Positions 24,682 through 37,900 of a stretch of 64,000 bases of DNA are shown here, one piece after another. Position 1 is the first letter of the stretch. The number at the start of each line of letters is the position of its first letter. The DNA is from Temnothorax longispinosus (lineage: Eukaryota > Arthropoda > Insecta > Hymenoptera > Formicidae), in NCBI RefSeq assembly GCF_030848805.1, contig NC_092363.1, positions 4,836,001 through 4,900,000 on the forward strand, read 5' to 3'. A program made the translations under genes and the position numbers. The notes below the pieces were generated by a model that searched no databases, had not been told where the DNA came from, and saw nothing but the letters and a program-made list of their open reading frames with translations.

Positions 24682-25998
24682 TACAAAGGGTTACGGCGAA
24701 ATCGTTCATCGTGATTCGTGAGCGGAGGCCGATCGTGCGGAACGGTCCTCGACAACGAGCTCGTCACCGACGCGTCCGGCCGCGCGGCGCACTTGTGGTT
24801 TTTTGCTCTCTCTTCTTTCCCTATGTGTGTCTACCTATACAATTCTGTTTTCTTTTTTTTTCTACAGCGTGTATAGTAAGTTTACAAAATCCACACATCC
24901 TGCCTGTCCTGTTTGTTTAACCCTTAAACATTACGTTTACTTTGTACTATAAGTTGCGGCCGGGAAACGAGCCGCTCGTTCCCCGGACGTTCGAGGTCCC
25001 GCTCTGCGACATCGCTACGCCGTGTGTCCTATTACTTCTTCGTCTTCTTTTTGTCCCCCTCCCTCTGTCATATCCTCTTTTTGCTTTTTTTTTTTTTTTC
25101 TCTTCTTTCTTTGCTCCGTCGATTTTAAATATGCTTATGCGTGCGTGATACATGTACTATGTAATCATTATCAACTACGGTATAGTACTATTATATACTA
25201 TACGAGCAAACGGTACAGTAGTTGCCAGTGCATTCTCTGCGCGCGGTGTAGGTGCAGTGATGACATCAATTTTGCTCCCTCACTCCCTTCCCGCGGGCAG
25301 CCGCGTGATTTCCTTTTTTTTTCTCTATCTTGTCCTGAAGCTCGCTGCCCGCGCGACGCGAATGATAACGAAGGTTCCCCGTTACGGAAAGCCCGTTCAC
25401 ACCGTGACGATCGTCCGTTTCGAACGTGCTCGAACGTGCAGCTTCGAATATTACAGCCGAATCATTGTAGTACAATTATTATTGTTAATTTAACGACAAT
25501 TTTCATAAATCAGTACAATCCTTAACAACGTTCGAATCGTTTGCCGAAAGAACCAGATCGAAAACGTGCGAGACTTTTTCCTTTTTGTCCCTTTTTGTGA
25601 AACTTTCGTGGTCAATTTAGAAGCGATTAGCTAATTTAACGCGGACAATCCAAATTACACGAATTTCCCGTTCACTCTGATTATATTCGGATGAGCTACC
25701 TCGCACGATCGCGTTCGCATTTGCCCCTCGAAAGCGTGCGCGCGCTAGCGCGCCACGGTGTGAATCTCCCTCGCCTCTCGTGTCAAGCCTTGTGTCACAC
25801 ACGACATCTATAAAGGATTCTCAATCCGTAAAACACATATTATAGAAACAACATGCAACATTTTATCCTACCGCCGTGATACAATAAATGGTACATACAT
25901 ACGCGTACGTTTGCGCGCGTGGCACGCGCGCAACGCGTACGCGCGTCGCGCGAGTGTCGTGTACGTGTGTAGCGTGTGTACGTGTCTGTCTCCATGTA

Positions 25999-26015
25999 TA
26001 TGTGTGTGTGTGTGT
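25999..26015. repeat. (TG)n microsatellite inside the chinmo 3' UTR region
   Basis: A short TG run within a wider zone of alternating purine-pyrimidine (25890-26050) rich in CG and TG steps. It gives CA repeats on the chinmo sense strand. Confidence 0.8.
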
Positions 26016-27896
26016 ATTTCTGCGTGTACATATATATACATATAGACCAAATATAATTCTTACACCGGATGTACGACGGAAACCGAAGACGGAAGCGCGC
26101 GTATTCGTTTCGCACTTTCGACTTCCGATCGCGGATTCGTCTCTCGCGCGTACCTTGACGAAAATCGACTGTAACATCGAATCTGAAACCTCACCCTCGA
26201 GCCCCGGAACGGCCCGAGGTCAACGAGATCGGGGAGAATCGAGAGTAAGAAGTAAACAACAAAAATATCGTAATTTCGTTCAAAAGCGCGTTTCAAGAAT
26301 CGTGCGATTAACTTTTGAGCAAAGCGATACGACGAAATTAACAACGATTTAAAATCGATTTGAGTCAAATTGCCGATTTTCGGCCGTTCCGAATAACGTT
26401 TATGCGCGTAAACCGATGTCGCGATAATATACGACTAATTAATTCTAAATTTTCGCTTTAATTCTACGTCGTTTATCTTTTCGGTACGTGTGTGTGTCAT
26501 CCTCTTTCTTTTCTTCCTACAATTCCCTCCGACCGACATTGTCTCTCTCGTCCTTCCGATCCGCTATATGTGTACGTGTGTGTTTTCGTGTGAGGTGTCG
26601 GTGTGAAATACCTTTACTACGTATGCACTCCTAATTCTTACGTATGACAAAACAATTAAACCCTGGGTTTAACCGACTCCCCCCCCCCCCGGAAATTCCG
26701 CGCTTGACCGTTATTACCCTAACTTTCAAATTTCGCCGCTCCGTTGCCGATAACTCGATCCCTCTACTTAAACTTAACGCTAATTCATTGTACCACTTAA
26801 AGGTATCCTTCTCCCCCCTCCCGCCTTTGCCTCTGCTTAGCAGAACAGCCGAAAACAATATATATATTTTGTATATATATTAAGTAAAAGATTCATTATA
26901 TAACTTGGCATACGCGACCGTATCTATTTACACGAGCATGTGTGCTGTCCACGTGTGTACGTATGTCTCTCCCTATAACTCTCTCTTTCTCCCTCTGTGT
27001 ACGTGTATGTACGTGTGTGCGCGTGTGTGTATGTTCCTATCATCACATACGTAAACGACACATAACATCTTTGAATATCCTTTTCCCGCGGCTTCTCCCC
27101 CGGGAATTAACTTCCCTATGACTATATGTAATCTCCGTCGTCCAGCATCATCAATCCTATCCCCGGTTAACTTCCCTTTGCGCTCCCTCGGGACAATCGA
27201 TGTCACCTACGCTCGGATAATTTTCGCTTTCCACCACCACCGTTTCTTCTTTCGCGTCCGCCAGCGCATCGGCGCTGATCTCGCCGATCTCTTTCGGCGA
27301 TCGAGAACTCGTCTGTCTTATCGTCACGTCTCTCGTTTCATCCCCGGGACGAAAACGGTGCAACCAGTCCATCGCGCGACCATCCAGCAACGTCCGTGAC
27401 ACGTCGGACGATTTCGCGCCGCAATTTCGACAATGCACCACGGCGCATAATTGCGGCTCTTCCTCCTACCCGCGAATCACTTTCGCGCGCGCATTCACGG
27501 GCTGTTCATGCACATATGCGTACGCACTCGCTCGCTCTCGCGCTCACTCACTACGGCTTCACAGTTGTACATACATGTTGCTATTTCACATAATAATGCG
27601 CCCTCGCGACCGAAAGAAAAACGGAAAGAAAACGGGCCTATTTTACGTACAGATAGACATCACGCGCGCGGATCGAGGATCCCGGAGCTCTTTCACGCGG
27701 GACGGGAATGATTGTGGCGGAGAAACAAGATTAGATAGAACATATGTGTGCTTGACTAGCGTGGATCGATTCATTCTGATTTACGATGCATGTTTGAAAT
27801 TAATCTACGGTCGACGAACTCCGAGATCCACGATCTTGCGTTACCCTGCAAGAGGGTGGCAATGGCAGGAGAACTGCTCTGACATTAACTGGACAA

Positions 27897-27947
27897 AGTA
27901 GTAGTAGTAATAGTAGTAGTAGTAGTAGTAGCAGTAGTAATAGTAGC
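27897..27947. repeat. (TAG)n trinucleotide microsatellite
   Basis: About 17 units of AGT/TAG with a few AAT and CAG variants. On the chinmo sense strand it is a CTA repeat in the 3' UTR, 85 bases upstream in the transcript from the strongest let-7 site. Confidence 0.9.
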
Positions 27948-28031
27948 GGCTGTACGGAATGTACAGGTTTTATTATACTGTATAATATATCGCTATTGTG
28001 TTCCCTGTGTGTGTAATGCATTGCAAAACGA

Positions 28032-28041
28032 TGAGGTAGTA
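28032..28041 (-). promoter_or_regulatory. chinmo: let-7 target site, 10-base match
   Basis: The plus strand reads TGAGGTAGTA, identical to the first ten bases of let-7, so the chinmo transcript can pair continuously with let-7 nucleotides 1-10. It is about 2 kb after the stop codon and is the strongest of the sites. Confidence 0.75.
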
Positions 28042-30027
28042 CTGTCATACTTTTGGCAGAGTTATGCGCGCGCGTGCGCGACGAGTGCTCACGTATATTT
28101 GGCATGTTGAACGTTATTAAAGACAGGAAAAGAAAAAGAAGAGGAAGAGAAAAGTAAAAACAAATAAAAAAGTGAAAATAAAAGGAAGAAACGGAAATGA
28201 ACTCTTTTCGGCTTCTATATATCTCGTGCATTATTATATCCCCCAGCTCGCGCACGACGCGCTTTAAATACTAAATATTTCTCTATATCGTCTCTATTGT
28301 CTCTGATAACTTACGGTAGGCGGGTATCGTTGTGAGAATATAACCGTTTAAAAACTTTCTGCAAAAGAAAAAAAAATAAACGAAAGGGAGAACAAGTAAA
28401 AACGGAAAAAAAAACATAAGGCAGATTAATCTGTATAAAGTGTAAATACTGTAACAAGTAATATCGTGGGTGCCATCCTGACTAGGAGTATATCTCTATA
28501 TATCTATACATATAGGTAATGTGTAATATAAATCTATTGCATTGATCACATCTCATACAACCGGGATAGCAACTATTTCGCGCGTAACCGCGCGCACTGT
28601 TTAAAACCACACATGTGTGATCGATGGCTATTATACTCTATTATATTCACGGTACGCGACTATTGCTCCGGACAAAAGTCCGCATTTTAAACATTGTAAA
28701 CAGGTAACAAAGTGGTAGTGATCGTTTCGCCGCGAGGCGCGGCGCAGCCGGCCGCGACAACTTTCCGTGGCGAATGCGTTTGTTTTCTATTTTCTTTTTA
28801 ATTATTTTTTTTACAGAAAAATTAGTGTCGACGTAGTGTAATGGTATATGAACGTGATTATTGCTCGGTCGACTTACTTCTATAACATTGTGCGCGCATT
28901 CGCCAAGAAATATATTTGCGCGGGCGGCTGCGCGGCACTTCCGCGGCTATAATCGCACGACAGTCGTCCGCCCTAGAATCGCAGTATTAATCTCGTAAAC
29001 GTTATATATAAAATCGTAACGGTATAAAAGATGTGTACTCTTCGTCTCGGGTGTCGTCTCGGCGCGATTTCGGATATGTGGGTTTCACCGCGATTATTAT
29101 ATAGCAGTCGAAGTGCGTGTTGTACGCGGTGGTGTACGAAAAGGCGGAACTGAAAATTGACGTGTGTGATTACACGAGAGTAGAAAAAACGTCGTGTCTT
29201 TGGCACTGGTGCGCGTGTAACGTTAACGTTTCGGATAGGTATCGCCCGTCGGAGCGTCGCGATTCTATAGGCTCGACTTCTCAACAGCGATAAGTAGTAC
29301 CAGAAACAGGTAAACCGGTTAACGGCGTTAACGATTAAAATGCGACGGCGAGTAAATCCGATATCTATGGTAATGTTGGACTATAAAAAGGTAGCGCTTT
29401 CTCTCCTGGCGCTGATTTGTGCCACGATTTAAAGTTTACCTGAGTTTGCATTGGTTCTCTCGTCGCAGTCGCCTGCGCTATAACGGCTCTGCGTGTATAT
29501 ACGTGTCTATGCGCCATTTCGCCGCTCAGCTCGTTACCTTCACCCGCTATATCTCTCGCGCCTCTCGTTTAAAAAGCTCCTAGTTAATAATCCTTACTTG
29601 ACCGTTGCACTTTCATTGACTAGCTTTGTGATTCGCAGCGTTTTCTCGCGAGCGTGTCCGAGGCGCCGTGCGCATCGTTGTTCCGTGCCTCTTCCAGGTC
29701 TCTTCCCGTGTCTCTTGTCCTGTATACGAATCTTCATGGTCGTGCCCCTCGTTACGATTTCTTCGACCGATTCCAGGCGCGCACGCGGAGAGAGAATTGC
29801 CCTCGCGACGAGGAACCGGGACGGCGTTCGCTGACGACGACGAAAAGAAAACGAAGGTATACCTAACTGCAGGCTCTCCTCTCGTCTCGTACGCTCTAAC
29901 CGCGATCCGGTCTCGCGGTCGGCTCCGGCGAGGTGGTCACCGGGATCGTTGTCGCCGGTACCACCACCGCGCGCGAACCGCGACGGCGACCACGGTGGCG
30001 AGGATGACAGCGACGCCGAAGACATTG

Positions 30028-30257
30028 TTACTGGGGCACAATGTCCGAGACCGAATAGCTGGCCTGGTTGGCCTTCTGCCTGAGCTCGGCTTTGTGCTCC
30101 CGCGCGATGTGCCGTCTGACGGTGTTGTTCCTGGTGAACGTTCGCGAGCAGTACGGACATGGCACCCTGATGCCCTGGTGACGTTGCCGTACGTGAGCGC
30201 GCAGGTTCGTCTCGTAGCCGTATAGTCTCTCGCATAAGGGACACTTCAATTTCGTAC
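30028..30257 (-). CDS. chinmo: chinmo terminal coding exon (two C2H2 zinc fingers)
   Basis: Residues 429-504. The fingers CPLCERLYGYETNLRAH and CPYCSRTFTRNNTVRRH follow GTKLK; the tail ends SVSDIVPQ. The acceptor is TTTCCAG. A 216-codon frame at 29594-30244 on the same strand is a shadow in another frame. Confidence 0.95.
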
Positions 30258-30744
30258 CTGGAAAGATAGACACTTTTGTTTAAAACTCTTATCCGTTAAG
30301 TTAAATCGTACGCAGATCGTACTCATATTTATTTTTATATTTACTTTACTTGGTTTGCACGAAATTAATATTATCTATAGGCGATGAATATAAACGCTGT
30401 AATTTTCAAAAAAAAAAGTACAAACATCACTCACGTACATACGTGGCGGTTAAAATATTAATAGACACAAAAATTCTCGGAACTGTCAAGCGTGATGTGG
30501 ATTAGTATTACACAAAAGACCTAGGATAAAGAAAAACCTTTTCTTTTTTCAAGTAGAGTTAAAATTTTTCTACGATTGCCCGACTTAATTGACACGTAAG
30601 CCTATAAGCTAATCATAGCGTTCTGCGTATAAACGCGCGTGTAATGCCGCGGCGAAACCTTCGTGGAAGGAAGCGTGAATGCAGATTGCGCAACCTAGCT
30701 TCTTTTTTTTCCTTCTCTTTCTCTCTATTTCTTTCCCTCTCCCT

Positions 30745-30780
<36 letters not shown>

Positions 30781-33700
30781 ACACACACACACACAGTTTT
30801 TTCTGTCCGCGCGCAGCCGCGCTTCGCCATTAGTCCCATCGGCAAGAAGAAAACAAAGTTTATAGGCTCAGGCTCAGGCTCAAGCGATTCATGGTGAAGC
30901 ATTAGGCCAATGCCTCCGAGATTGTTGGCGCGTGCAAGGCCAACCTCGGGCTCTAATACACTTCCCATCGAGCCCGATTAACTTGCGCCCGAAGTACCAT
31001 TTACGGCAACCGCCGGTTCGGCCTCCTCGCTACGTGCGAACGTGCGCAACCGATCGTAACCAACAAACGATCTTTGTCACGCGTAACGTTTTTAACACAG
31101 CCCGTATCGTATATTTCCTGTTACGCTACATCCAAATGTTTAGCCGAAATTTTTCACCTTATTATTGTGCGTCTACGCAATATGTAATGACGCATTATAA
31201 TAATGCACTTTTTTAGATTAGTGTTAAGATTTTTTCTAAAGCTGACGTTTTACACTGTTGAGGCAATTAAATTAGTTAACCGGATCGATACCAGAACAAA
31301 CTCAATGCTTGAAAAGCACAAGTTCCCCGGAAATCGTTAGGAAAGTATGTAACGGTGTATCTTCAAAAATCTTTTGTGATTCAGAAAGAATAAGAACAAT
31401 TTTTACCATTATCTAGTGGGAAAAAGTGTTAGGTTTGCACGACGTGGAACTTGTACGACAAAAATCAAAACAACTTTTGCTATTAACATTGAAGTAGCGC
31501 TAACGTTACGCGAGGTGGCTGTGACACCGTCCTCGAACTTCATCCCGATGTAGCAAGAAGCTCATTCTAAATCCGGAGAAACTGCGCGTTGTATCAATGA
31601 AGTTCGCCTCCGAATGAAACGCGCATTAGTCTCGTCGTCCGTTAATCCCGAGACTTCTCTTTGTTTAATCCCAAAGAGATACGACGACGTTGATCTCGGC
31701 CCATCGTGACACCGTCGATCCCTAACGGCGACCACGTCGTTGCACGCGCGCGCGTTTAACAATAATAACAAGTTCTAACGTAATTCTATGCTGAATCACA
31801 GTCGAGATGAATTGGCCGAAATTCGCGTTTGCGTTTCACGAGCATAGCTGAACGGGGGCCATTCACCAGCGGGCTGCTGCGTGACACACCGTATCATTAT
31901 CGAAATTATATAGATTAATCGGGAATAGTTCGGTGGAGGATCGAAGGAGGAAAAAACAGGAGACCGCCCATCATCGAGGCTGTTCTGGCCCTAAACGAAA
32001 GGACTCGCCGCCAACGTTCAGGTGTCACGAGAAACGGCAGGGAAAAAATGCGAACGACGAGAAGATATCACGTTCAAGCCAACATCATACGCTGGACCAT
32101 CGTAAAAATTGTAGCGGCCACATTCAATGCATAAATAATCATGGGCCCAAGTAGCACATGTAATACGGTAAATTTTGTACAAAAAAACCGCGATCTCCGA
32201 AAATTTTCTTCCAACGTCCGTGGTTCGTGAAAAATCTCTTCTTTTTCCATGTCATCATTCTCGGTCATTTTTGTCAATTGTTATTTACGGTACATTTATT
32301 TTATACTATTGTCATATTGTCGTCACATATGCAACGTCACGCGATTCCGAGATTTATTCGTTTGATGCGCAAACTGCGTTCGATGTCAACCTGACGCGTG
32401 GAACAAACGATCGTATTTATCATTAAACGTGCGCCGAAAATACGGGCGAATGACGATATCAGTCGCGGCGGGAAAAAAAAACCATGCGCGCGGTTACGGC
32501 TTGCGCGTGTTACGTGCGGAACCGCGCCGGCTCCTCGGCGACGGACAGCGTCTAAAAATAGTGGGCCGTGGCATCCTAGAAAATGTAAACGGGGCCGCGG
32601 GGCAGCACACACGGTCTCGTGCAGCTGACTATGAAATTCACAAAGGACCCGCGCGCCGGAACAAAGGCGCGCGTACGCGCGAAGACGCCATAAGCCGGAA
32701 GAGAGAGAAAGAGAGGAGAGTGGCCGGACGGGCCCCGAAAGAGAAAAAGAGAGAGAGAGGGGAGAGGGAGAGGAAACGAGCTTGGCGAGGATCATCAGTA
32801 GAAGGAGAGAAAGGGCAGGCGGGACGAAGCTGCAGGGTAGATACGCCCCTGAGACATGCAGAAACGCAAAACGGTGCCGGCCAGGAAGCGGGACGAGCGC
32901 GCTTCTGGGAAAGGTATCGTGCCATCTGCGCCGCCCAAGAAATCGCCGATCCCGCCGCTCGGGGTCTCTTCGTGTTTATCGATGATTACCACACATAGCT
33001 ACGTTCCCCCGAGTGAATCGAGGTGCGAGCCATGCGGCGCCCAAATTCCACGAAACGCGAATTCCGTACCGCGCGAGAACGCGGAATCGAGGCGCGCTCT
33101 AAGAAAATGTCACCGCCCGAATCTGTCCCAGGACGAAGTTAGTCCATTCCTCCGCACGTATGGCACCGTTATTAAACCGTTATTATGGAGGGCTCGAACG
33201 AACGCTCCTCGGAAAATAATTAAGCGATCCAATTAGTCTCCCGAGCCTGGTTATTCGCTCGCGCCTCGAATTATTGTCACGTCCTGGGGAGGATCCTGAG
33301 GGCCGCGAGTCTATGGTCTGGAAAGAAACGAAGGGGGATACGGGCGATTCGGAGCGGGCTTCCGATTCTCGGAGGAATCGTGCGTGTTTGACCGAAGGGC
33401 TCGGGGAAGGAGGAGGTAGAGGAGCGAGGAAAAAGGCTCGAGAGAGAGAGAGACCCGCGGGAGGGACGTGCGGGCGGGTGGTTGGGAGGCAAAATGGAAA
33501 GGTTAAGTTACGAAACGCAACGGCAGCCTCCAAGGTCTCCCCCGTCTCTCAATCCCCACACCTCGCTGGCCGCGACGATCTGACCCTTTTTTCCCTTTTC
33601 GGCTGAATGGATCGAACAAACGTGTAACGCGAAGAGTGACTCCCGATATACACAGGCAGCCCTACCGCAACGCGCAGCAACTCACCGCAGCTTTACCCGC

Positions 33701-34900
33701 GATCGATCGCAAGCCGCGCGCCGCTGACAAGCGTATCGCTGTTATCAGCGTGCGGTCCCGTCTTCTCTCAGCCCTCCCGTCCTCATTTTCGGTTCCCCCG
33801 GATGCGTAGCGCGATCTCGCCCGCGCCTCCGCCGCTATCATACGCGCTGACGCGTGCGTGAGCGAGCTGGGAAAATGGAGGCCCAGAGCGCGAGATGGTA
33901 TCGCATATTTCAGGACAGTTCAAGGAATGCGAAATAGAAGATAGCACGATAACGATTATCTATTTTGCGGTGGAAGATTCGACATGAGAATGAAATACCA
34001 GGGTCCAGCCTCCGGATATGCTGTAGAATTCCATTGTGTAGAAATAGAACTCGAAATAGAGATCCTGAGCCGACCGAGTGATCCCGACCGAACATCCACC
34101 CTGCAGAAAGTTAAAAACGCTGCGTACACGGAGAGAGAATAGGATGATGCGTGTGCGTGTGCGTATGAGCATTGCGTATAGCGCTGTGGATCTCGCCAGG
34201 CCTTGACACATTTTGTTCGGTGGCGCCAAATTGGTCGCCGCTCGGGCGAGCACTCGCTCCGAACGGGAGAGGAAGAGGATAGAAGAGGAGAAAGAGGAGA
34301 ACGGTTAGAAGAGGGGAAAAGGAGGGACAAAGGGACGGACGAATCGGAAGGATAAGAGAGACCGCGGCGCGATAAGAGCGAGGAGGACGGCGAAACCGAC
34401 GGCGATGTTGAGGGTTAGGGAGAAAGAAAGAGAGAGAGAAGAGGCCGAGGGCCAAAATGGAGAGAAGATAGAGGAGGGCGAGGCGGAGGAAAATCAATGT
34501 CAGGCAACGTGCGTTGCAACCCGAAATCAAGGGAGCCCAGGCCTCCCGCGCTGTTCCCGTCCCGGCTTGGCACCCGGCGGTCGATTCTGCAAGGGATGGC
34601 GGTACGGCCGCGCACTCTTTCTCTCTCTCCCTTTTTTTTAACCCCTCGGAGACCGTCGTGAACCATAACCCGCACAACGGTCCACTTCCCGGGCCTCCCT
34701 GAATCGCAATGTCCTTATGATTGCGGATACGATATACCTTCGCTTGGATATCGGTATCTACCGGCAGCGACTTCCTTGGAATTTCAACAAGAATAAAGAT
34801 CGTATCATTTATATATATTATATATATGTATTTATGGATGCGACGATGTAAGTAACTTTGCTTTAATAGCGAGGGATTCTAATGTTGTAACTATGAAAAG

Positions 34901-34942
<42 letters not shown>

Positions 34943-37900
34943 TGAAGCGTAGATGATAGAAAATAGATCCCGCTTTCCGTTTCCGAAATATAGAGGACGC
35001 CGAGAAAACGACGTTGCTTGGACAGGGAGTTGACGAAGGTCTTCCTGACCTCCTCAGGGCCACGAAGAGCGAGCTAGCTCGTTGAAATTCTGAAATACTT
35101 TGGCCATGTAGTCGGCGAAGCGATCCGAGCCGCTGAGGCTCGGAAATAGTTAGGAATCGGAGGGAATTCGAGGAAAGGCCTCGATTATGCACCTCTGCCT
35201 ATTATACATGGGTGCGGTACCAAAGCACGTTGATTATCAAAGTGCACAGGATTAAAACCAAGAATTCTAATTTTAGAAAATGAGCTGTAGAGAAAAAAAA
35301 TTTTTATATATGCGCTTTATCTGAAGAATAATCATCTTCGAAGGAAACCTGGCTGACCACAAGAATCCGTTTCTACTAGCGCGCGGAATAATCTGAAGAA
35401 TGGATCCTTCTTGGAATCGCGTGGTACGCCAACGAGATGAGATGACACTGACAATATTGGGGTACAAAGCGCAATATTCTATTGCAAACAGCTAATTTTT
35501 CGAATTGACAAATTTATTTCGTAAAGTAAATTTAACTCTTCATTCAATTCTTTCACGCTCGATGACATTAAGCGTAACGAGAGAATTAATTGCCAAATAT
35601 GCTATAATCGTTGCACTAATTTTCAAGCATGCTATTACGTGATCGATAATATCGACACGAATACGTAATTTTCGGATTACGTCCGCCCACTCCCACAAAA
35701 GTTCGTCATCGCTTCCTCGACGCGCGCGGGCGTACACGTTCTGAAAAAGCTCCGACGTGTCTCCTCCGAACGTCTGCGTGTCCGCGATGAAAATAGTGTA
35801 GACATAATTTTCCAGGGTGACGTGCGATTACTTTGTTCGCGAGGACGTCGGATGTCGCGTCGCGTCACGCGTTATGCTCGTATACACGCGCGTACACGCT
35901 CCTCCGCGTTTGCGCACACACCCGTAGCCGGCTCACGACGAATGCGTCCGAAGCACGCAAAGTCGACGAAAGTTTTAGCGGCACGTGCACGCACACACCG
36001 TTGCGCGCGCGCATACACGCAGCCCCGTGCACGCACGCACTCACGCACGCACGCATTCGTTATTGATTTGTACGCGCGGTAGGCCCGGCGCGAGGGACGC
36101 TCGGCGCCCTACACCACAATGTAGCGGAAAACGCGAATTCCTGAAAATACGGGTACCTTCGAGGGCATTTACCGGCCGGCGGCCCTTCCCGCGATAGCAA
36201 CGTGTACATTCCGCACGTGCGTGAAGCGATAAGAATGACTATCGTATTTCTGCACTCTTCCGGCGTTGATAAATTCCACATTCTGTTGAAAGGAAACGTT
36301 ACGGTACGGTAAGATACGGCAAGTTTTATTCTCGCAAAATTGACTGCGATTGCATTTGATGATAAAAGGACTAATTCGCACTTTCTTAAATCGTATCGAG
36401 CATTTAACCATGACATTATTCACTTTTTGTTGTTGGAAGATGTCATAATATGCTCAATATGTGTAATACTGAATACTGTTACTACTATAATATTTATTGG
36501 TAACGATTTAAATCATAAGCTAGTGATAAAAACAATGAATCATTGGTCATATGTTTCGGTTTCGATGTAGAGAACATCGCCGCAAGGAGCGGCGTAGTAA
36601 ATGACTACGACGAATTTGCTCGGCAAATCCGCGAGACACGGTGGTGGTAGTGGTGCTGCAGTAAATTTGCACCCACGCCTGGCTGCCTACCCAATTTGGC
36701 GATCCACCCCCACCTTCCCCGCCACGAAAATATACGCGCCTGGGCGTCGAGCAGCTGGCGCTATCCCGCGTGCGCGTCGCAAACCTCGCGCAATGACGCA
36801 GCGCATGCGGTGCGTCCGTCGTGCAACACGCATGAGGCGCGTGAGCGTGCGTCGCGAGCCTAATTTCTATATGCCTGTGCATCGAAATGATGTGCCGTTA
36901 ACGCGCGTTGCGCACCGCACGAATTTCGGCTGCCTTCCGGTAGAATTCCCCGGCCGGATATTCCACATACTTTATGATTAACGCATGCGTTTTTCAGTCG
37001 GAAGACTTATTTAAAACGGAGCAAAAATTAATTGCGAAGAAAAGATTATTACGGTAGATAATTTATTTTGCGGCATTAATACATAATGCCTCTCGTGCGT
37101 GCGCGCACACGCGTGAGACCTGACCCATTCTACCGGTCTCTCAAGCTGCGGTTCCCTCTTCTCACGCAACGATGCAGCAGCGATAAGAAAGACAGAGAGA
37201 GAGAGAGAGAAGGCGCGACCGGGCAGCGATTGTCCTTTGTATAGGAAAACTTGGACCGGGAGGGAACGACGAGGAACAGAGGATATCCAGCGAAGATAGG
37301 GTTACGCACATTGTGCGTGGGCGGAGGGTAACGCCGGTTCGCAGCACGGCGCGCTCGTTGTTTTATTTGAACTTGCCGGTGCGGGGAGTATGGTAATAAA
37401 GCTCGCAGAAGGGGGAGAGGGGGTTCGGAGGGGGCTACAGTCCGGCTATTTTGTCCTCGCTCGTATGGAAGAAGCATGAAAAAAATGCGTCGCGCGCGCA
37501 CCCGCGACGGTAAAAAATTCGACCCTCCAAGGGTGGGGCGGTGGTTAATGAAAATGAATGAAAAATTTATGGCCGCAACTATCGACGGGGTTTTGTCCGG
37601 GTTTCCGCGAATCCAGTTTCATGTAACATAAACCAGGATGAAACAAAAGGAAATTTGGAATGCAGGTAGTTACGGATTAAAAATGATAAGAAACTCATAA
37701 TTAAAAATTATTAAAAGAGAAGTGACGTACTCAAATATGAGTCGAAAGAGATAATTATTGTTTGTATTTCTTTTCAAACCCTAATGTGCAAAACATTTCT
37801 ACACATTATACTGTACGAAGAATAATCGAATAATTTCTAATGTTTTATCGAAAATGACTCCGTTAATTATACGCACCGGTAATCATAATCATTAATACGG

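Larger units (their letters stand above)
23068..30027 (-). other. chinmo: Long chinmo 3' UTR (minimum extent)
   Basis: Nearly 7 kb after the chinmo stop with no other gene on this strand. The right border is the base after the stop codon. The left border is the furthest let-7 site I found, so the true end is probably beyond it. Four let-7 matches fall inside on the sense strand: 8-mers at 28032-28039, 24343-24350 and 23068-23075, and a 7-mer at 24675-24681. Drosophila chinmo has a very long 3' UTR through which let-7 and miR-125 act (known). Pumilio-type UGUANAUA elements are at 26925-26932 and 26033-26040. A CTA trinucleotide tract and CA/TG repeats also occur. Internal AATAAA (23439-23444) could give a shorter form lacking the last let-7 site. 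Confidence 0.65.

Noticed and set aside
25888..26352. 154-codon plus-strand frame
   Set aside because: Val/Cys/Arg repeats come from the GT/CG alternating tract inside the chinmo 3' UTR region.
29594..30244. 216-codon minus-strand open frame over the chinmo zinc-finger exon
   Set aside because: It is in another frame from the C2H2 fingers and is a shadow of the real exon and 3' UTR.
32429..32998. 189-codon plus-strand frame in the chinmo intron
   Set aside because: Arg/Glu-rich low complexity from GA repeats and CpG-rich DNA, with no domain.
34111..34677. 188-codon minus-strand frame
   Set aside because: Leu/Ser/Pro runs arise from CT repeats; no conserved motif.
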